Below are positions 1-7,915 of a stretch of DNA of 64,000 bases, in pieces (position 1 is the stretch's first letter; the number at the start of each line of letters is the position of its first letter). The stretch comes from Thiobacillus denitrificans (lineage in GTDB: Bacteria > Pseudomonadota > Gammaproteobacteria > Burkholderiales > Thiobacillaceae). The DNA lies in NCBI GenBank assembly GCA_020723405.1, contig DYIY01000004.1, forward strand, positions 1 through 64,000, written 5' to 3'. The notes below the pieces were generated by a model. It was not told where the DNA came from. It saw only the letters and a list, made by a program, of their open reading frames with translations, and did not search any database. The position numbers were made by a program, and so were the translations under genes.

Positions 1-17
1 AGGTGGATTCGGCTCAG

Positions 18-98
18 CTCTAACGTTTAGCTTGAGGGGCGCGGAAACAGGCGGCGGAGCCGGCTGTTGGAGCGTCCCTCTCGAAGCGCCTGTTGGGC
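18..98 (-). other. Integron attC recombination site
   Basis: On the minus strand the site opens with GCCCAAC (92-98), a perfect RYYYAAC inverse core, and closes with GTTAGAG (18-24), one base off the GTTRRRY core where integron integrases cut. Between them the arm GCTT-C-GAG-A-GGG-A-CGC pairs with GCGCCCCTCAAGC, leaving three bases unpaired, as expected of the extrahelical bases in a folded attC. The centre forms a second hairpin (AACAG with CTGTT, CGGC with GCCG). Its 81-bp length, its place 20 bp behind the stop of the cassette gene and the integrase nearby all fit. Positions 1-17 would then start the next cassette of the array. Confidence 0.85.
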
Positions 99-117
99 GT
101 GATTATGTTCACCTGAC

Positions 118-447
118 TCACTTTATGTTTGGGAGATTGTTAAACACAATGAGGCCGGCCAAGAGCATTGAAATTACAGGCGCAACAACGGCGGCGACAA
201 TGTCCTGTAGCACACTGCGGATACGTGAATATCCGAGCCTATTACAGGCCCCGTGAAAGAATGCGCCAGACATAAGAATAGGCACCCACACAAACGCAAT
301 ATGTGCCCACACGGACCACAATGATTCAGGTTGCATCTTCGACGTAATTAATAGAATTGAAACGTAATAGATGAGCGCAAGCAATACCGCCCCAAGGAAA
401 GCACTGGCAATATTGCGGCGAAATATGCTCAACATCGAAATGGTCAT
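118..447 (-). CDS. Integron cassette gene: small hypothetical membrane protein
   Basis: This small gene of unknown function is carried as the first cassette of the integron and is read away from the integrase, as cassette genes normally are. The product (about 109 residues from this start) shows three hydrophobic segments that look membrane-spanning, roughly residues 14-35, 47-67 and 83-101. The DNA is clearly more AT-rich than the chromosomal genes around it, as expected of imported cassettes. An alternative ATG at 510 would add 21 residues, but they would lie inside the putative attI and have no Shine-Dalgarno sequence. The ATG at 447 lies 5 nt after the stop of a mini-ORF with a strong ribosome site, so coupled translation is plausible. 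No family was recognised. Confidence 0.6.
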   Translation of the reverse strand: MTISMLSIFRRNIASAFLGAVLLALIYYVSILLITSKMQPESLWSVWAHIAFVWVPILMSGAFFHGACNRLGYSRIRSVLQDIVAAVVAPVISMLLAGLIVFNNLPNIK

Positions 448-452
448 GTTAT

Positions 453-530
453 CTATGGCGCCCAACGTGTAGTCGCCGACACTTGTCGGCGTAAAAGTCT
501 TATTGGACATGTCCAGTAAGCTGGGATCAT
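453..530 (-). CDS. Mini-ORF in attI, possible translation-coupling leader
   Basis: A 25-codon reading frame starts with ATG at 530, seven bases after a consensus AGGAGG, and stops with TAG at 453-455, five bases before the ATG (447) of the cassette gene. The arrangement recalls ORF-11 of the class 1 attI1 site, a short frame known to boost expression of the first cassette when that lacks its own ribosome site. The sequence shows the ribosome site, frame and spacing; the role is inferred. The peptide has no recognisable similarity. Confidence 0.4.
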   Translation of the reverse strand: MIPAYWTCPIRLLRRQVSATTRWAP

Positions 531-586
531 ATGCTAACCTCCTGTTTTATAAAGTACGTAATGTCCAATAAGCTGGGAGGTACTAC
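460..586. other. Putative attI site with direct repeats and a palindrome
   Basis: The DNA between the intI start and the first cassette has the layout of an attI. On the minus strand GTTGGGC (466 to 460) fits the GTTRRRY core exactly and is the exact complement of the GCCCAAC end of the attC at 92-98, as expected if the cassette was inserted there. Towards intI lie a perfect 8-bp inverted repeat (474-481 with 484-491) and two 18-bp direct repeats differing at one base (509-526 and 561-578, ATGTCCARTAAGCTGGGA). The repeats may be accessory integrase-binding sites like DR1/DR2 of attI1; this is inference. A second, poorer core-like GTTAGCA lies at 531-537. Confidence 0.55.
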
Positions 587-589
587 AAG

Positions 590-1573
590 ATGTCACCGCA
601 GGACCAAGCGACGGGTTCGTCCCCCAAACTACTGGATCAGCTTCGTGACCGTATCCGCTTGAAGCACTATAGCCTGCGGACGGAACAAGCTTATTTGCAG
701 TGGGTTAAACGATACATCCTCTTCCACGGGAAGCGCCACCCTGCCGAGATGGGCAAGGCGGAAGTGGAGGCTTTTCTGACTTCTCTGGCCGTGGAGCGGA
801 ACGTCACTGCGTCCACCCAGACCCAGGCGCTGTCAGCTTTGCTTTTTCTTTATCGGGAAGTGTTACTGCTGGAATTGCCCTGGTTGTCGGAAATTACACG
901 GGCCAAGAAGCCGTCTCGGCTTCCCACGGTGCTGAATCGGCATGAGGTGCAGGCGCTGTTGAAGAGCGTAGATGATCCCCGGATGGATCTCATCATTCGG
1001 TTGCTCTACGGCACAGGTATGCGTCTGCTCGAATGCTTGCGCTTACGGGTCAAGGATGTTGACTTCGTTCGGCTGGAAATTCTGGTGCGCGAAGGCAAGG
1101 GAAACAAGGATCGGGTGACCATGCTGCCAGTCAGCCTTGCCGAGCGCTTGAAGTCCCATTTGAAGGTGGTGAAGGCTCTTCACGACGACGATCTGGCCCG
1201 GGGCAAGGGCGAAGTGTGGCTACCCCATGCCTTGGCGGTGAAGTATCCCCATGCCTCCAGACAATGGGGATGGCAGTACGTCTTTCCCGCCGCCGGCCTT
1301 TCGGTGGACCCTCGGTCGGATGCGGTACGACGGCACCATGTTGAGGACAAGCAGGTGCAGCGGGCGGTAAAGAAGGCCGTTGCGAAGGCGGCCATAGCCA
1401 AGCCCGTCACCCCCCATACCCTGCGACATTCCTTCGCGACGCACTTGCTGGAAGGCGGCTACGACATCCGCACCGTTCAGGAACTGCTGGGCCATTCCGA
1501 CGTGTCCACCACCATGATCTACACCCATGTGCTGAACAAGGGCGGTCGTGGGGTGCGCAGCCCGTTGGATTGA
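590..1573 (+). CDS. intI: Integron integrase IntI
   Basis: This tyrosine recombinase captures and excises gene cassettes by recombining attC and attI sites. The 327-residue protein has the N-terminal SAM-like domain (about 12-95) with the IntI-typical stretch [20 protein letters not shown], and a catalytic domain with Arg145, His276-x-x-Arg279, His302 and nucleophile Tyr311. The extra helix that separates IntI proteins from XerC/D is present around residues 205-240 ([20 protein letters not shown]), so this is a true integron integrase and not a phage integrase. The start is preceded by GGGAGG nine bases upstream. It reads away from the cassette and attC on its left, the usual integron geometry. 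All catalytic residues and the C-terminal GVRSPLD ending are intact, so it could be active. The class is not one of the common clinical types as far as can be judged by eye. Confidence 0.95.
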   Translation: MSPQDQATGSSPKLLDQLRDRIRLKHYSLRTEQAYLQWVKRYILFHGKRHPAEMGKAEVEAFLTSLAVERNVTASTQTQALSALLFLYREVLLLELPWLSEITRAKKPSRLPTVLNRHEVQALLKSVDDPRMDLIIRLLYGTGMRLLECLRLRVKDVDFVRLEILVREGKGNKDRVTMLPVSLAERLKSHLKVVKALHDDDLARGKGEVWLPHALAVKYPHASRQWGWQYVFPAAGLSVDPRSDAVRRHHVEDKQVQRAVKKAVAKAAIAKPVTPHTLRHSFATHLLEGGYDIRTVQELLGHSDVSTTMIYTHVLNKGGRGVRSPLD

Positions 1574-1748
1574 GTTCTTCAACCTTGCCCGGCGACGCGA
1601 GAAGTCCACAGACCCCGGGGGATTTTCTGGCCCGGGTTGGGATGTTTCTATGCTCGGGCCGGTCCCGGGTATAAAAAGAATGCCGCAGTGCAACAAAATC
1701 ACTGATGGCCTGTCTCACCACGGTGAAGCTCCCAGTAAAGGAACCCCC

Positions 1749-2093
1749 ATGAAAGTCGATACCCACAATTGGAATCAGGAAGCGGGAATGCCCCCGACGC
1801 CATGCCCATCGCCCAAGCTGTTGCCCTGGCTGGCTGGCCGGGCGGGTATTTCCGATGAACGCGCGCTGGCCCTGTGGCAGCAGGCCCGTCGCGATGCCCC
1901 CGGTGACGCCATGCCGCGCTTCATTGCCCTGTTGGAGGAAGTGCGCCGGCCCGGGGCGACCAGTCCGGCTGCCTGGCTGGAGCTTTGTGACCGGGTGTGG
2001 CGGGGCAATACGTTGCGTCTGACGGATGTGCTGCTGACGGCTGCCTACCAGGGCTGGCAAGGTTGGTATGGAAGGGTGGGTAGCGCCAACTGA
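1749..2093 (+). CDS. Hypothetical protein
   Basis: This encodes a 114-residue soluble protein of unknown function. The ATG follows AAAGGA at a good distance, and codon use (strong G/C in third positions) matches neighbouring genuine genes from about codon 17 on. There is no signal peptide or membrane segment; the sequence is mostly predicted helical with many Ala, Leu, Arg and Trp, for example ELCDRVWRGNTLRL. It lies between intI and xthA on the same strand, 175 bp after intI. No domain was recognised. The following 221 bp up to xthA show no supportable gene. Confidence 0.6.
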   Translation: MKVDTHNWNQEAGMPPTPCPSPKLLPWLAGRAGISDERALALWQQARRDAPGDAMPRFIALLEEVRRPGATSPAAWLELCDRVWRGNTLRLTDVLLTAAYQGWQGWYGRVGSAN

Positions 2094-2314
2094 GGGCTTG
2101 CTGGCGGCCGGGGGGTGGAGAGGGGGGCGCCCGGAAGATTGCCCGGATGCGGCGGGAGTTTTTCCGGGCACCTGCCGGCGTTGCGGGGCCCAGGATCCAG
2201 GAGCAGGCGGCCGGCGGGAAGCTGGACGGCGTGATTCCCGCCACCGCCATTGTGGTAACCAGCTCGTCCGGGTGGAAAATAGGGTCCCGAGCCTCCTGCC
2301 GCCCATTGCCGCCC

Positions 2315-3079
2315 ATGAAGATCGCCACCTGGAACGTGAACTCCCTCAAGGTCCGCCTGCCCCATCTGCTGGATTGGTTGGCCGCCCGGCAACCGGACGT
2401 GGTGTGCCTCCAGGAAACCAAGCTGGAGGATGACAAGTTTCCCCGTCAGGAGATCGAGGCTGCCGGTTACCAGGTGGTCCATTCAGGGCAGAAGACTTAC
2501 AACGGTGTGGCCATCCTGGCCCGCCAACCGATCGAGGAGGTGCAGGCGGGCATTCCCGGTTTTGCCGATGAGCAGAAACGGGTGTTGGCCGCCAGCGTGG
2601 GGGGGGTCCGGGTGGTGTGTGTCTATATCCCCAACGGCCAGTCCCTGGATTCCGACAAGTACCAGTACAAGCTGCGCTGGCTGGACGCCCTGATCGCCTG
2701 GATCGGCGAGGAGAGGGGCCGCCACCCCGGGCTGGTCCTGCTGGGGGACTACAACATCGCGCCGGCGGATGCAGACGTTCACGACCCGGCGGCCTGGGCC
2801 GGCAACGTGCTGGTGTCCGAGGCGGAGCGGTCCCGCTTCCGGGCCCTGGAGGCCCTGGGTCTGCGGGATGCCTTCCGCCTCTTTGCCCAGCCTGAGAAAA
2901 GCTATAGCTGGTGGGATTACCGGCAGGGCGGATTCCGCCGCAACCTGGGTCTGCGCATCGACCACATTCTGCTCTCCGGCCCCCTGGCGGAAACTTGCGT
3001 GGGCTGCGAAATCGACAAGGGCCCCCGCAAGCTGGAACGCCCCTCCGACCACGCGCCGGTGCTGGCCGAACTGGGCTGA
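2315..3079 (+). CDS. xthA: Exodeoxyribonuclease III (AP endonuclease family)
   Basis: This is a DNA-repair nuclease that cuts at abasic sites and has 3'-exonuclease activity. The 254-residue protein shows the exonuclease-endonuclease-phosphatase fold signatures in order: WNVNSLKVR near the start, LQETK with metal-binding Glu34, GDYNIAP in the middle and SDHAP with His246 near the end. The length matches the family. The start at the MKIATWN sequence is the one conserved in the family; an upstream in-frame extension to 2147 has atypical composition and was not used. It stands alone between a hypothetical gene and the exopolysaccharide cluster. Confidence 0.93.
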   Translation: MKIATWNVNSLKVRLPHLLDWLAARQPDVVCLQETKLEDDKFPRQEIEAAGYQVVHSGQKTYNGVAILARQPIEEVQAGIPGFADEQKRVLAASVGGVRVVCVYIPNGQSLDSDKYQYKLRWLDALIAWIGEERGRHPGLVLLGDYNIAPADADVHDPAAWAGNVLVSEAERSRFRALEALGLRDAFRLFAQPEKSYSWWDYRQGGFRRNLGLRIDHILLSGPLAETCVGCEIDKGPRKLERPSDHAPVLAELG

Positions 3080-3313
3080 AGGGGCCGGGCAAGGGGCGCC
3101 CCCCACGCGCCATGGGGGACAGCCGGCTGTGATAAGCTCAATTTATAACCACAGCACACCCCTACTCCATGCATGGACCGGAGACCCGAACCCAGGACGG
3201 AACACCGGCCGCCACAACTGCCGTTATGGTTTTTGCCGTTTCTGCCGATGTAGCGTCCATGGCCCCCCAAGCTGAACGCCTCCTCCAACCCGCTCGTATG
3301 GCTGGCCACTGAC

Positions 3314-4852
3314 ATGACCGCGACCAGCACGGACAAGACCCCGCCGGCCGGACGCTGGCCCATGACCCTTTTGCTGGTGTTGGGCAGCAGCCTGGCCATC
3401 CTGGCCCTGCTGTCTTCCACTCTGCTGGGCATGATCGGCATCTGGGACAGCAGTTCCGACACCTATGCCCACGGTTACGTGGTGCTGCCCATCTCCCTCT
3501 GGCTCATCTGGCGCAAGCGCCGGGAGCTGGCGCTGCACACCCCGGTGCCGGACATGCGGGCCCTGGCCGTGGCGGCGCTGCTCTGCGCCGGCTGGCTGTT
3601 CGGCCGGGCGGCCAGCGCCCAGGTCATCGAGCAATACGCCCTGGTGGGCCTGCTCATCACCACCGTCTGGGCCCTGCTGGGCTGGCGCATCGTCTGGTTG
3701 TTGCTGTTCCCCCTGGCCTTCCTGTTGATGATGGTGCCGGTGGGGGAATTCATGATCATGCCCATGATCAACTTCACGGCGGATTTCACGGTGTTCGTGC
3801 TGCGCGCCATCGGCATTCCCCTCTATCGGGAGGGGGTGTTCTTCTCCCTGCCCAGCGGCGACTGGAACGTGGTCACGGGCTGTTCCGGCATCCGTTATTT
3901 CCTGTCCTCGGTGGTGTTGGGCCTGCTCTTTTCCTATCTCAACTACCGCACCTGGTGGAAACGCCTGGCCTTCACTGCGGCCGCCTTCATCGTGCCCATC
4001 GTGGCCAACGGCTTCCGGGCCACCATGATCGTGTTGATCGCCCACTATTCGGACATGAAGCTGGCGCTGGGCGTGGACCACTTCATCTACGGCTGGGTGT
4101 GGTTCGGCATCGTCATGCTGTTGATGTTCTGGGTGGGCAGCTTCTGGCGGGAGGAGGAGGTTCCCGCCCCGCCTCCGGCAACCGGCTTTGCCGGCGCCGC
4201 TTCGGCCCCCCGCCTGACCCTGGTGGCGGCGGCCTGTCTGGTGGCCACGGTGGCGGCCATCCATCTCTATGACCAGCACCTGCGCAACCGCACCCCCACC
4301 CCGGCGCCCTTTGCCCGCTTGCAGACGGTGGGCGGCTGGCAGACGGGGGAGTCCTTCACCTCCTGGACCCCCCTCTGGCAAGGGACGGATGAGGCGCTGC
4401 TGCGCCACTACGGCAAGGGCGACGACCGGGTGCTGCTGTACCTGGGCTGGTACGGCAACCAACGGCAGGGTTCCGAACTGGTGAACGACCTGAACCAGTT
4501 CGTGAAGGAGAAACATCCCGAGTGGAAGAAGCCCATCGAACGCAGCCAGCCCTTCCCGGCGGGCGACGCTTCCCGGCAGGTGCGTTACGCCCTGTTGAAG
4601 TCCAAGACTTCGGGACAAAACCTGGTGGCCTTGCAATGGAACCGCCTGAACGGCCACGACAGCATCAACCCCCTGGCGGCCAAGCTTGAACTGGCCCGGG
4701 ACAAGCTGTTCGGCCAGGACGACAGCGGGGCGAGCATCATCATCGCCGCCCCCTATGGCGACAAGCCTGAAGAAGCCGAGGCCATCCTGGCCCGCTTCAT
4801 GGCCGACATGCTGCCGGGCCTGGAACGGGCGCTGGATTCGGCGAGCCCATGA
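3314..4852 (+). CDS. xrtA: Exosortase A fused to EpsI domain
   Basis: XrtA is an inner-membrane cysteine transpeptidase-like enzyme thought to recognise the C-terminal PEP-CTERM signal, cleave it and pass the protein on to the surface. The 512-residue product has about eight hydrophobic segments in residues 17-275. The proposed catalytic triad is visible: Cys190 in VVTGCSGIRY, Arg235 in VANGFRATM and His256 in VDHFIYGW. Residues 300-505 form a periplasmic EpsI-type domain, a fusion typical of XrtA. It opens the polysaccharide cluster, and its stop overlaps the next start (ATGA). Four PEP-CTERM proteins in this window are its likely substrates. The 234-bp upstream gap contains an AT-rich patch (3134-3150) but no convincing promoter. 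Confidence 0.93.
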   Translation: MTATSTDKTPPAGRWPMTLLLVLGSSLAILALLSSTLLGMIGIWDSSSDTYAHGYVVLPISLWLIWRKRRELALHTPVPDMRALAVAALLCAGWLFGRAASAQVIEQYALVGLLITTVWALLGWRIVWLLLFPLAFLLMMVPVGEFMIMPMINFTADFTVFVLRAIGIPLYREGVFFSLPSGDWNVVTGCSGIRYFLSSVVLGLLFSYLNYRTWWKRLAFTAAAFIVPIVANGFRATMIVLIAHYSDMKLALGVDHFIYGWVWFGIVMLLMFWVGSFWREEEVPAPPPATGFAGAASAPRLTLVAAACLVATVAAIHLYDQHLRNRTPTPAPFARLQTVGGWQTGESFTSWTPLWQGTDEALLRHYGKGDDRVLLYLGWYGNQRQGSELVNDLNQFVKEKHPEWKKPIERSQPFPAGDASRQVRYALLKSKTSGQNLVALQWNRLNGHDSINPLAAKLELARDKLFGQDDSGASIIIAAPYGDKPEEAEAILARFMADMLPGLERALDSASP

Positions 4853-5994
4853 GCCCTCCGCCCCCCCTCATCGCCCACGTGGTGTACCACTTCGGCACCG
4901 GCGGCATGGAAAACGGCATGGTCAATCTGTTCAACCATCTGCCTCCCGAGCGTTTCCGCCACGTGGTCATCGCCCAGACCGGCTACAGCGACTTCCGCAA
5001 GCGCATCACCGCCCAGCCGGTGGAATTCTTCGACCTGGGCAAGAAGCCGGGCCACGACTATCGCTGGATGGCCCGGCTGTACGCCCTGCTCGGCGAACTG
5101 AAGCCCGCCATCCTGCACACCCGCAATCTCAACGCCATGGAAGCCCAGTTCGTGGGGGCGGCCCGCCGGGTGCCCGGACGGGTCCACGGCGAGCATGGCC
5201 GGGACATGTACGACCTGGACGGCACGAACTGGAAATACAACCTGATGCGCCGCCTCACCCGCCTCACCACCCAGCATTACCTCGCGGTGAGCCGGGATCT
5301 GGAACAGTGGTTCCTGAACACCATCGGCGTGCCCCGGGACCGCCTGACCCAGATCTACAACGGGGTGGACAGCCTGAAGTTCCACCCCCGGCAGGGGGAG
5401 CGGCCCGACCTGGGGCTGCCGGCATTCTTCCGGGACGCCCGCTGCGTGGTGGGCAGCATCGGCCGCATGGCCAAGGTGAAGGACTACCCTACCCTGACCC
5501 GGGCCTTCATCCGGGCCTGCCAGGCCGCCCCGGATGCCGGGCTGCGTCTGGTGGTGGTGGGCGACGGGCCCACCCGGACCGAATGCCAGGCCCTCATCGA
5601 CGCGGCGGGCCTGACGGGCCAGGCCCTGTTCCCCGGGGACCGGAACGACGCCGCCGACTGGCTGCGCAGCTTTGACCTCTTCGTCCTGCCCTCCCTGGGG
5701 GAAGGCATTTCCAACACCATCCTGGAAGCCATGTCCACGGGGCTGCCCATCGTCGCCACCCGGGTGGGCGGCACGCCGGAACTGGTGGAAGACGGGCAGA
5801 ATGGCAGCCTGTTTTCCGTGGGGGACGTGGACGCCCTGGGCCGCCTGATCCTGGACTACGCCGCCCGCCCCGAACGTCTGCGCGAACAGGGGGCCCGCTC
5901 CCGGCAGCGGGTGGACCGGCAGTTCACCTGGCCCGTGGCCGCGGCCGCCTACCAGGCGGTCTATGAACGATTACTAGAACGAGGCAGGCCCTGA
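4849..5994 (+). CDS. XrtA-associated sugar transferase, GT4 type (TIGR03088-like)
   Basis: This predicted cytoplasmic retaining glycosyltransferase adds a sugar during repeat-unit assembly of the exopolysaccharide. The 381-residue protein begins with AHVVYHFGTGGMENGMVNL, typical of the sugar transferase that accompanies exosortase A. The C-terminal GT-B half carries an EX7E-type sugar-nucleotide site (GEGISNTILEAMSTGLP) followed by VATRVGGTPELV. It overlaps xrtA by 4 bp (ATGA), so the two are probably translated together. The sugar donor and acceptor cannot be told from sequence. Confidence 0.88.
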   Translation: MSPPPPLIAHVVYHFGTGGMENGMVNLFNHLPPERFRHVVIAQTGYSDFRKRITAQPVEFFDLGKKPGHDYRWMARLYALLGELKPAILHTRNLNAMEAQFVGAARRVPGRVHGEHGRDMYDLDGTNWKYNLMRRLTRLTTQHYLAVSRDLEQWFLNTIGVPRDRLTQIYNGVDSLKFHPRQGERPDLGLPAFFRDARCVVGSIGRMAKVKDYPTLTRAFIRACQAAPDAGLRLVVVGDGPTRTECQALIDAAGLTGQALFPGDRNDAADWLRSFDLFVLPSLGEGISNTILEAMSTGLPIVATRVGGTPELVEDGQNGSLFSVGDVDALGRLILDYAARPERLREQGARSRQRVDRQFTWPVAAAAYQAVYERLLERGRP

Positions 5995-6007
5995 GGCCTG
6001 GACAACC

Positions 6008-7900
6008 ATGTGTGGAATCACCGGCATCTTCGACCTGCGTGAACAGCGCCCCATCGACCGGGACGTCATGCAGCGCATCAACGACATGCAATGGCACCGG
6101 GGTCCGGACGAATCCGGCCTGTACCTGGAGCCGGGCCTGGGCTTCGGCCACCGGCGCCTGTCCATCATCGACATCGCCGCCGGCCAGCAGCCCATGTTCA
6201 ACGAGGACGGCTCCGTGGCCGTGGTGTTCAACGGCGAGATCTACAACTTCGTGGACCTGATCCCCGAACTCACCGCCCTGGGCCACACCTTCAAGACCCG
6301 TTCCGACACCGAGACCATCGTCCACGCCTGGGAGCAGTGGGGCGTGGACTGCGTGAACCATTTCCGGGGCATGTTCGCCTTCGCCCTGTGGGATCGCCGC
6401 CAGCAGGTCTTCTTCCTGGCCCGGGACCGGCTGGGCATCAAGCCGCTGCACTACGCCATCACCGCCGAGGGTTTCCTGGTGTTCGGCTCGGAATTGAAAA
6501 CCCTCACCGCCTGGCCCGGTTTCCGCCGCGACATCGACGATGAGGCGGTGGAGGACTACTTCGGCTACGGCTACGTGCCGGAACCCCGCACCATCTACAA
6601 ATCGGCCCTCAAGCTGCCCCCCGGCCACCGCCTGCTCCTGCGCCGGGGCAAACCGGTGCCCCAGCCGGAGCAGTACTGGGACGTGCCCTTCGCTCCCCTG
6701 CCCGCCATGTCCCTGGAGGACGCCAACGCGGAGTTCGTCGAGCGCTTCCGGGAAGCGGTGCGCATCCGCATGGTGGCCGAGGTGCCCCTGGGCGCCTTCC
6801 TGTCCGGCGGTGTGGATTCCTCCGCCGTGGTGGCCATGATGGCCGGCCTCAGCGGCCAGCCGGTGAAGACCTGCGCCATCGCCTTCAGCGACCCCCGCTA
6901 CAACGAGGCGGACTACGCCCGCCAGGTGGCCGAGCGCTACCGTACCGACCACCACGTGCACACCGTGGAATCCGACGACATCGGCCTGGTCAACGAGCTG
7001 GCCCGCCTCTACGACGAACCCTATGCCGACTCCTCCGCCATGCCCACCTACCGGGTCTGCGAACTGGCCCGCAAGGACGTGACCGTGGCCCTGTCCGGCG
7101 ACGGCGGCGACGAGAACTTCATCGGCTACCGGCGCTACCGCTGGCACGGCATCGAGGAGAAGATGCGCCGGGTCGTGCCCGATGCCCTGCGCATGCCCCT
7201 GTTCGGCGCCCTGGGCCGCCTCTATCCCAAGGCCGACTGGGCCCCCAAGGTGCTGCGCGCCAAGACTACCTTCGAAGCCCTGGGGCGGGACAGCGTGGCC
7301 GGCTATTTCCATGGCGTCTCGGTGTGCAGCGACAGCCTGCGCCAACGCATGTACAGCCATGCCTTCAGCAAGCGGCTGAACGGCTATTCGGCCGTGGAAG
7401 TGCTGCGCCGCCACGACCGCAACAACCCCAGCCGGGATGTCTACGGCCAGGTCCAGTACCTGGACATGAAGACCTATCTGGTGGGCGACATTCTCACCAA
7501 GGTGGACCGGGCCAGCATGGCCCACGCCCTGGAGGTGCGGGTGCCCTTCCTGGACCACAAGCTGGTGGAATGGATCTCCGGGCTTCCTTCTTCCCTGAAG
7601 ATCAAGGGGGCGGAGGGCAAGTACATGCTGAAGAAGGCCATGGAACCCTACCTGCCCCACGACATCATGTACCGGCGCAAGATGGGCTTCTCCATTCCCC
7701 TGGCCGAGTGGTTCCGGGGCCCCCTCAAGGCCCGCCTCATGGAATCCCTGGAATCCCAGCGCCTGGCCGACACCGGCCTGTTCGACGTGAAGGAATTGAA
7801 GAGGATGGCCGACGAGCACGTCTCCGGCATGCGCGACCACAATCCGGCCCTTTGGTCACTGCTGATGTTCGAGGCCTTTCTTGAGCAGAACGGACATTAA
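6008..7900 (+). CDS. XrtA-associated amidotransferase 1 (asparagine synthase-like)
   Basis: This glutamine-dependent amidotransferase resembles asparagine synthase B and belongs to the group that accompanies exosortase A; it probably amidates a sugar acid or another cluster intermediate. The 630-residue protein has an N-terminal Ntn glutaminase domain with nucleophile Cys2 directly after Met1 (MCGITGIFD), RGPDE at 31-35 and NGEIYN at 75-80. The synthetase domain has the ATP-binding loop SGGVDSS at 266-272 and SGDGGDE further on. It follows the sugar transferase by 13 bp. The natural substrate is unknown; free asparagine synthesis is possible but less likely in this context. Confidence 0.9.
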   Translation: MCGITGIFDLREQRPIDRDVMQRINDMQWHRGPDESGLYLEPGLGFGHRRLSIIDIAAGQQPMFNEDGSVAVVFNGEIYNFVDLIPELTALGHTFKTRSDTETIVHAWEQWGVDCVNHFRGMFAFALWDRRQQVFFLARDRLGIKPLHYAITAEGFLVFGSELKTLTAWPGFRRDIDDEAVEDYFGYGYVPEPRTIYKSALKLPPGHRLLLRRGKPVPQPEQYWDVPFAPLPAMSLEDANAEFVERFREAVRIRMVAEVPLGAFLSGGVDSSAVVAMMAGLSGQPVKTCAIAFSDPRYNEADYARQVAERYRTDHHVHTVESDDIGLVNELARLYDEPYADSSAMPTYRVCELARKDVTVALSGDGGDENFIGYRRYRWHGIEEKMRRVVPDALRMPLFGALGRLYPKADWAPKVLRAKTTFEALGRDSVAGYFHGVSVCSDSLRQRMYSHAFSKRLNGYSAVEVLRRHDRNNPSRDVYGQVQYLDMKTYLVGDILTKVDRASMAHALEVRVPFLDHKLVEWISGLPSSLKIKGAEGKYMLKKAMEPYLPHDIMYRRKMGFSIPLAEWFRGPLKARLMESLESQRLADTGLFDVKELKRMADEHVSGMRDHNPALWSLLMFEAFLEQNGH

Positions 7901-7915
7901 CGCTGGGCAAACCAA

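Noticed and set aside
32-256. Plus-strand frame over the attC and cassette end
   Set aside because: It runs across the attC hairpin and antisense to the cassette gene and has no ribosome site; the attC explanation is far better.
541-590. LexA (SOS) box before intI
   Set aside because: A CTGT occurs at 542-545 but no matching ACAG half lies at the required spacing, so SOS control, common for integrases, is not supported here.
2094-2314. Possible small gene between the hypothetical gene and xthA
   Set aside because: Frames on both strands here have atypical amino acid makeup, and none has a ribosome site with gene-like codon use.
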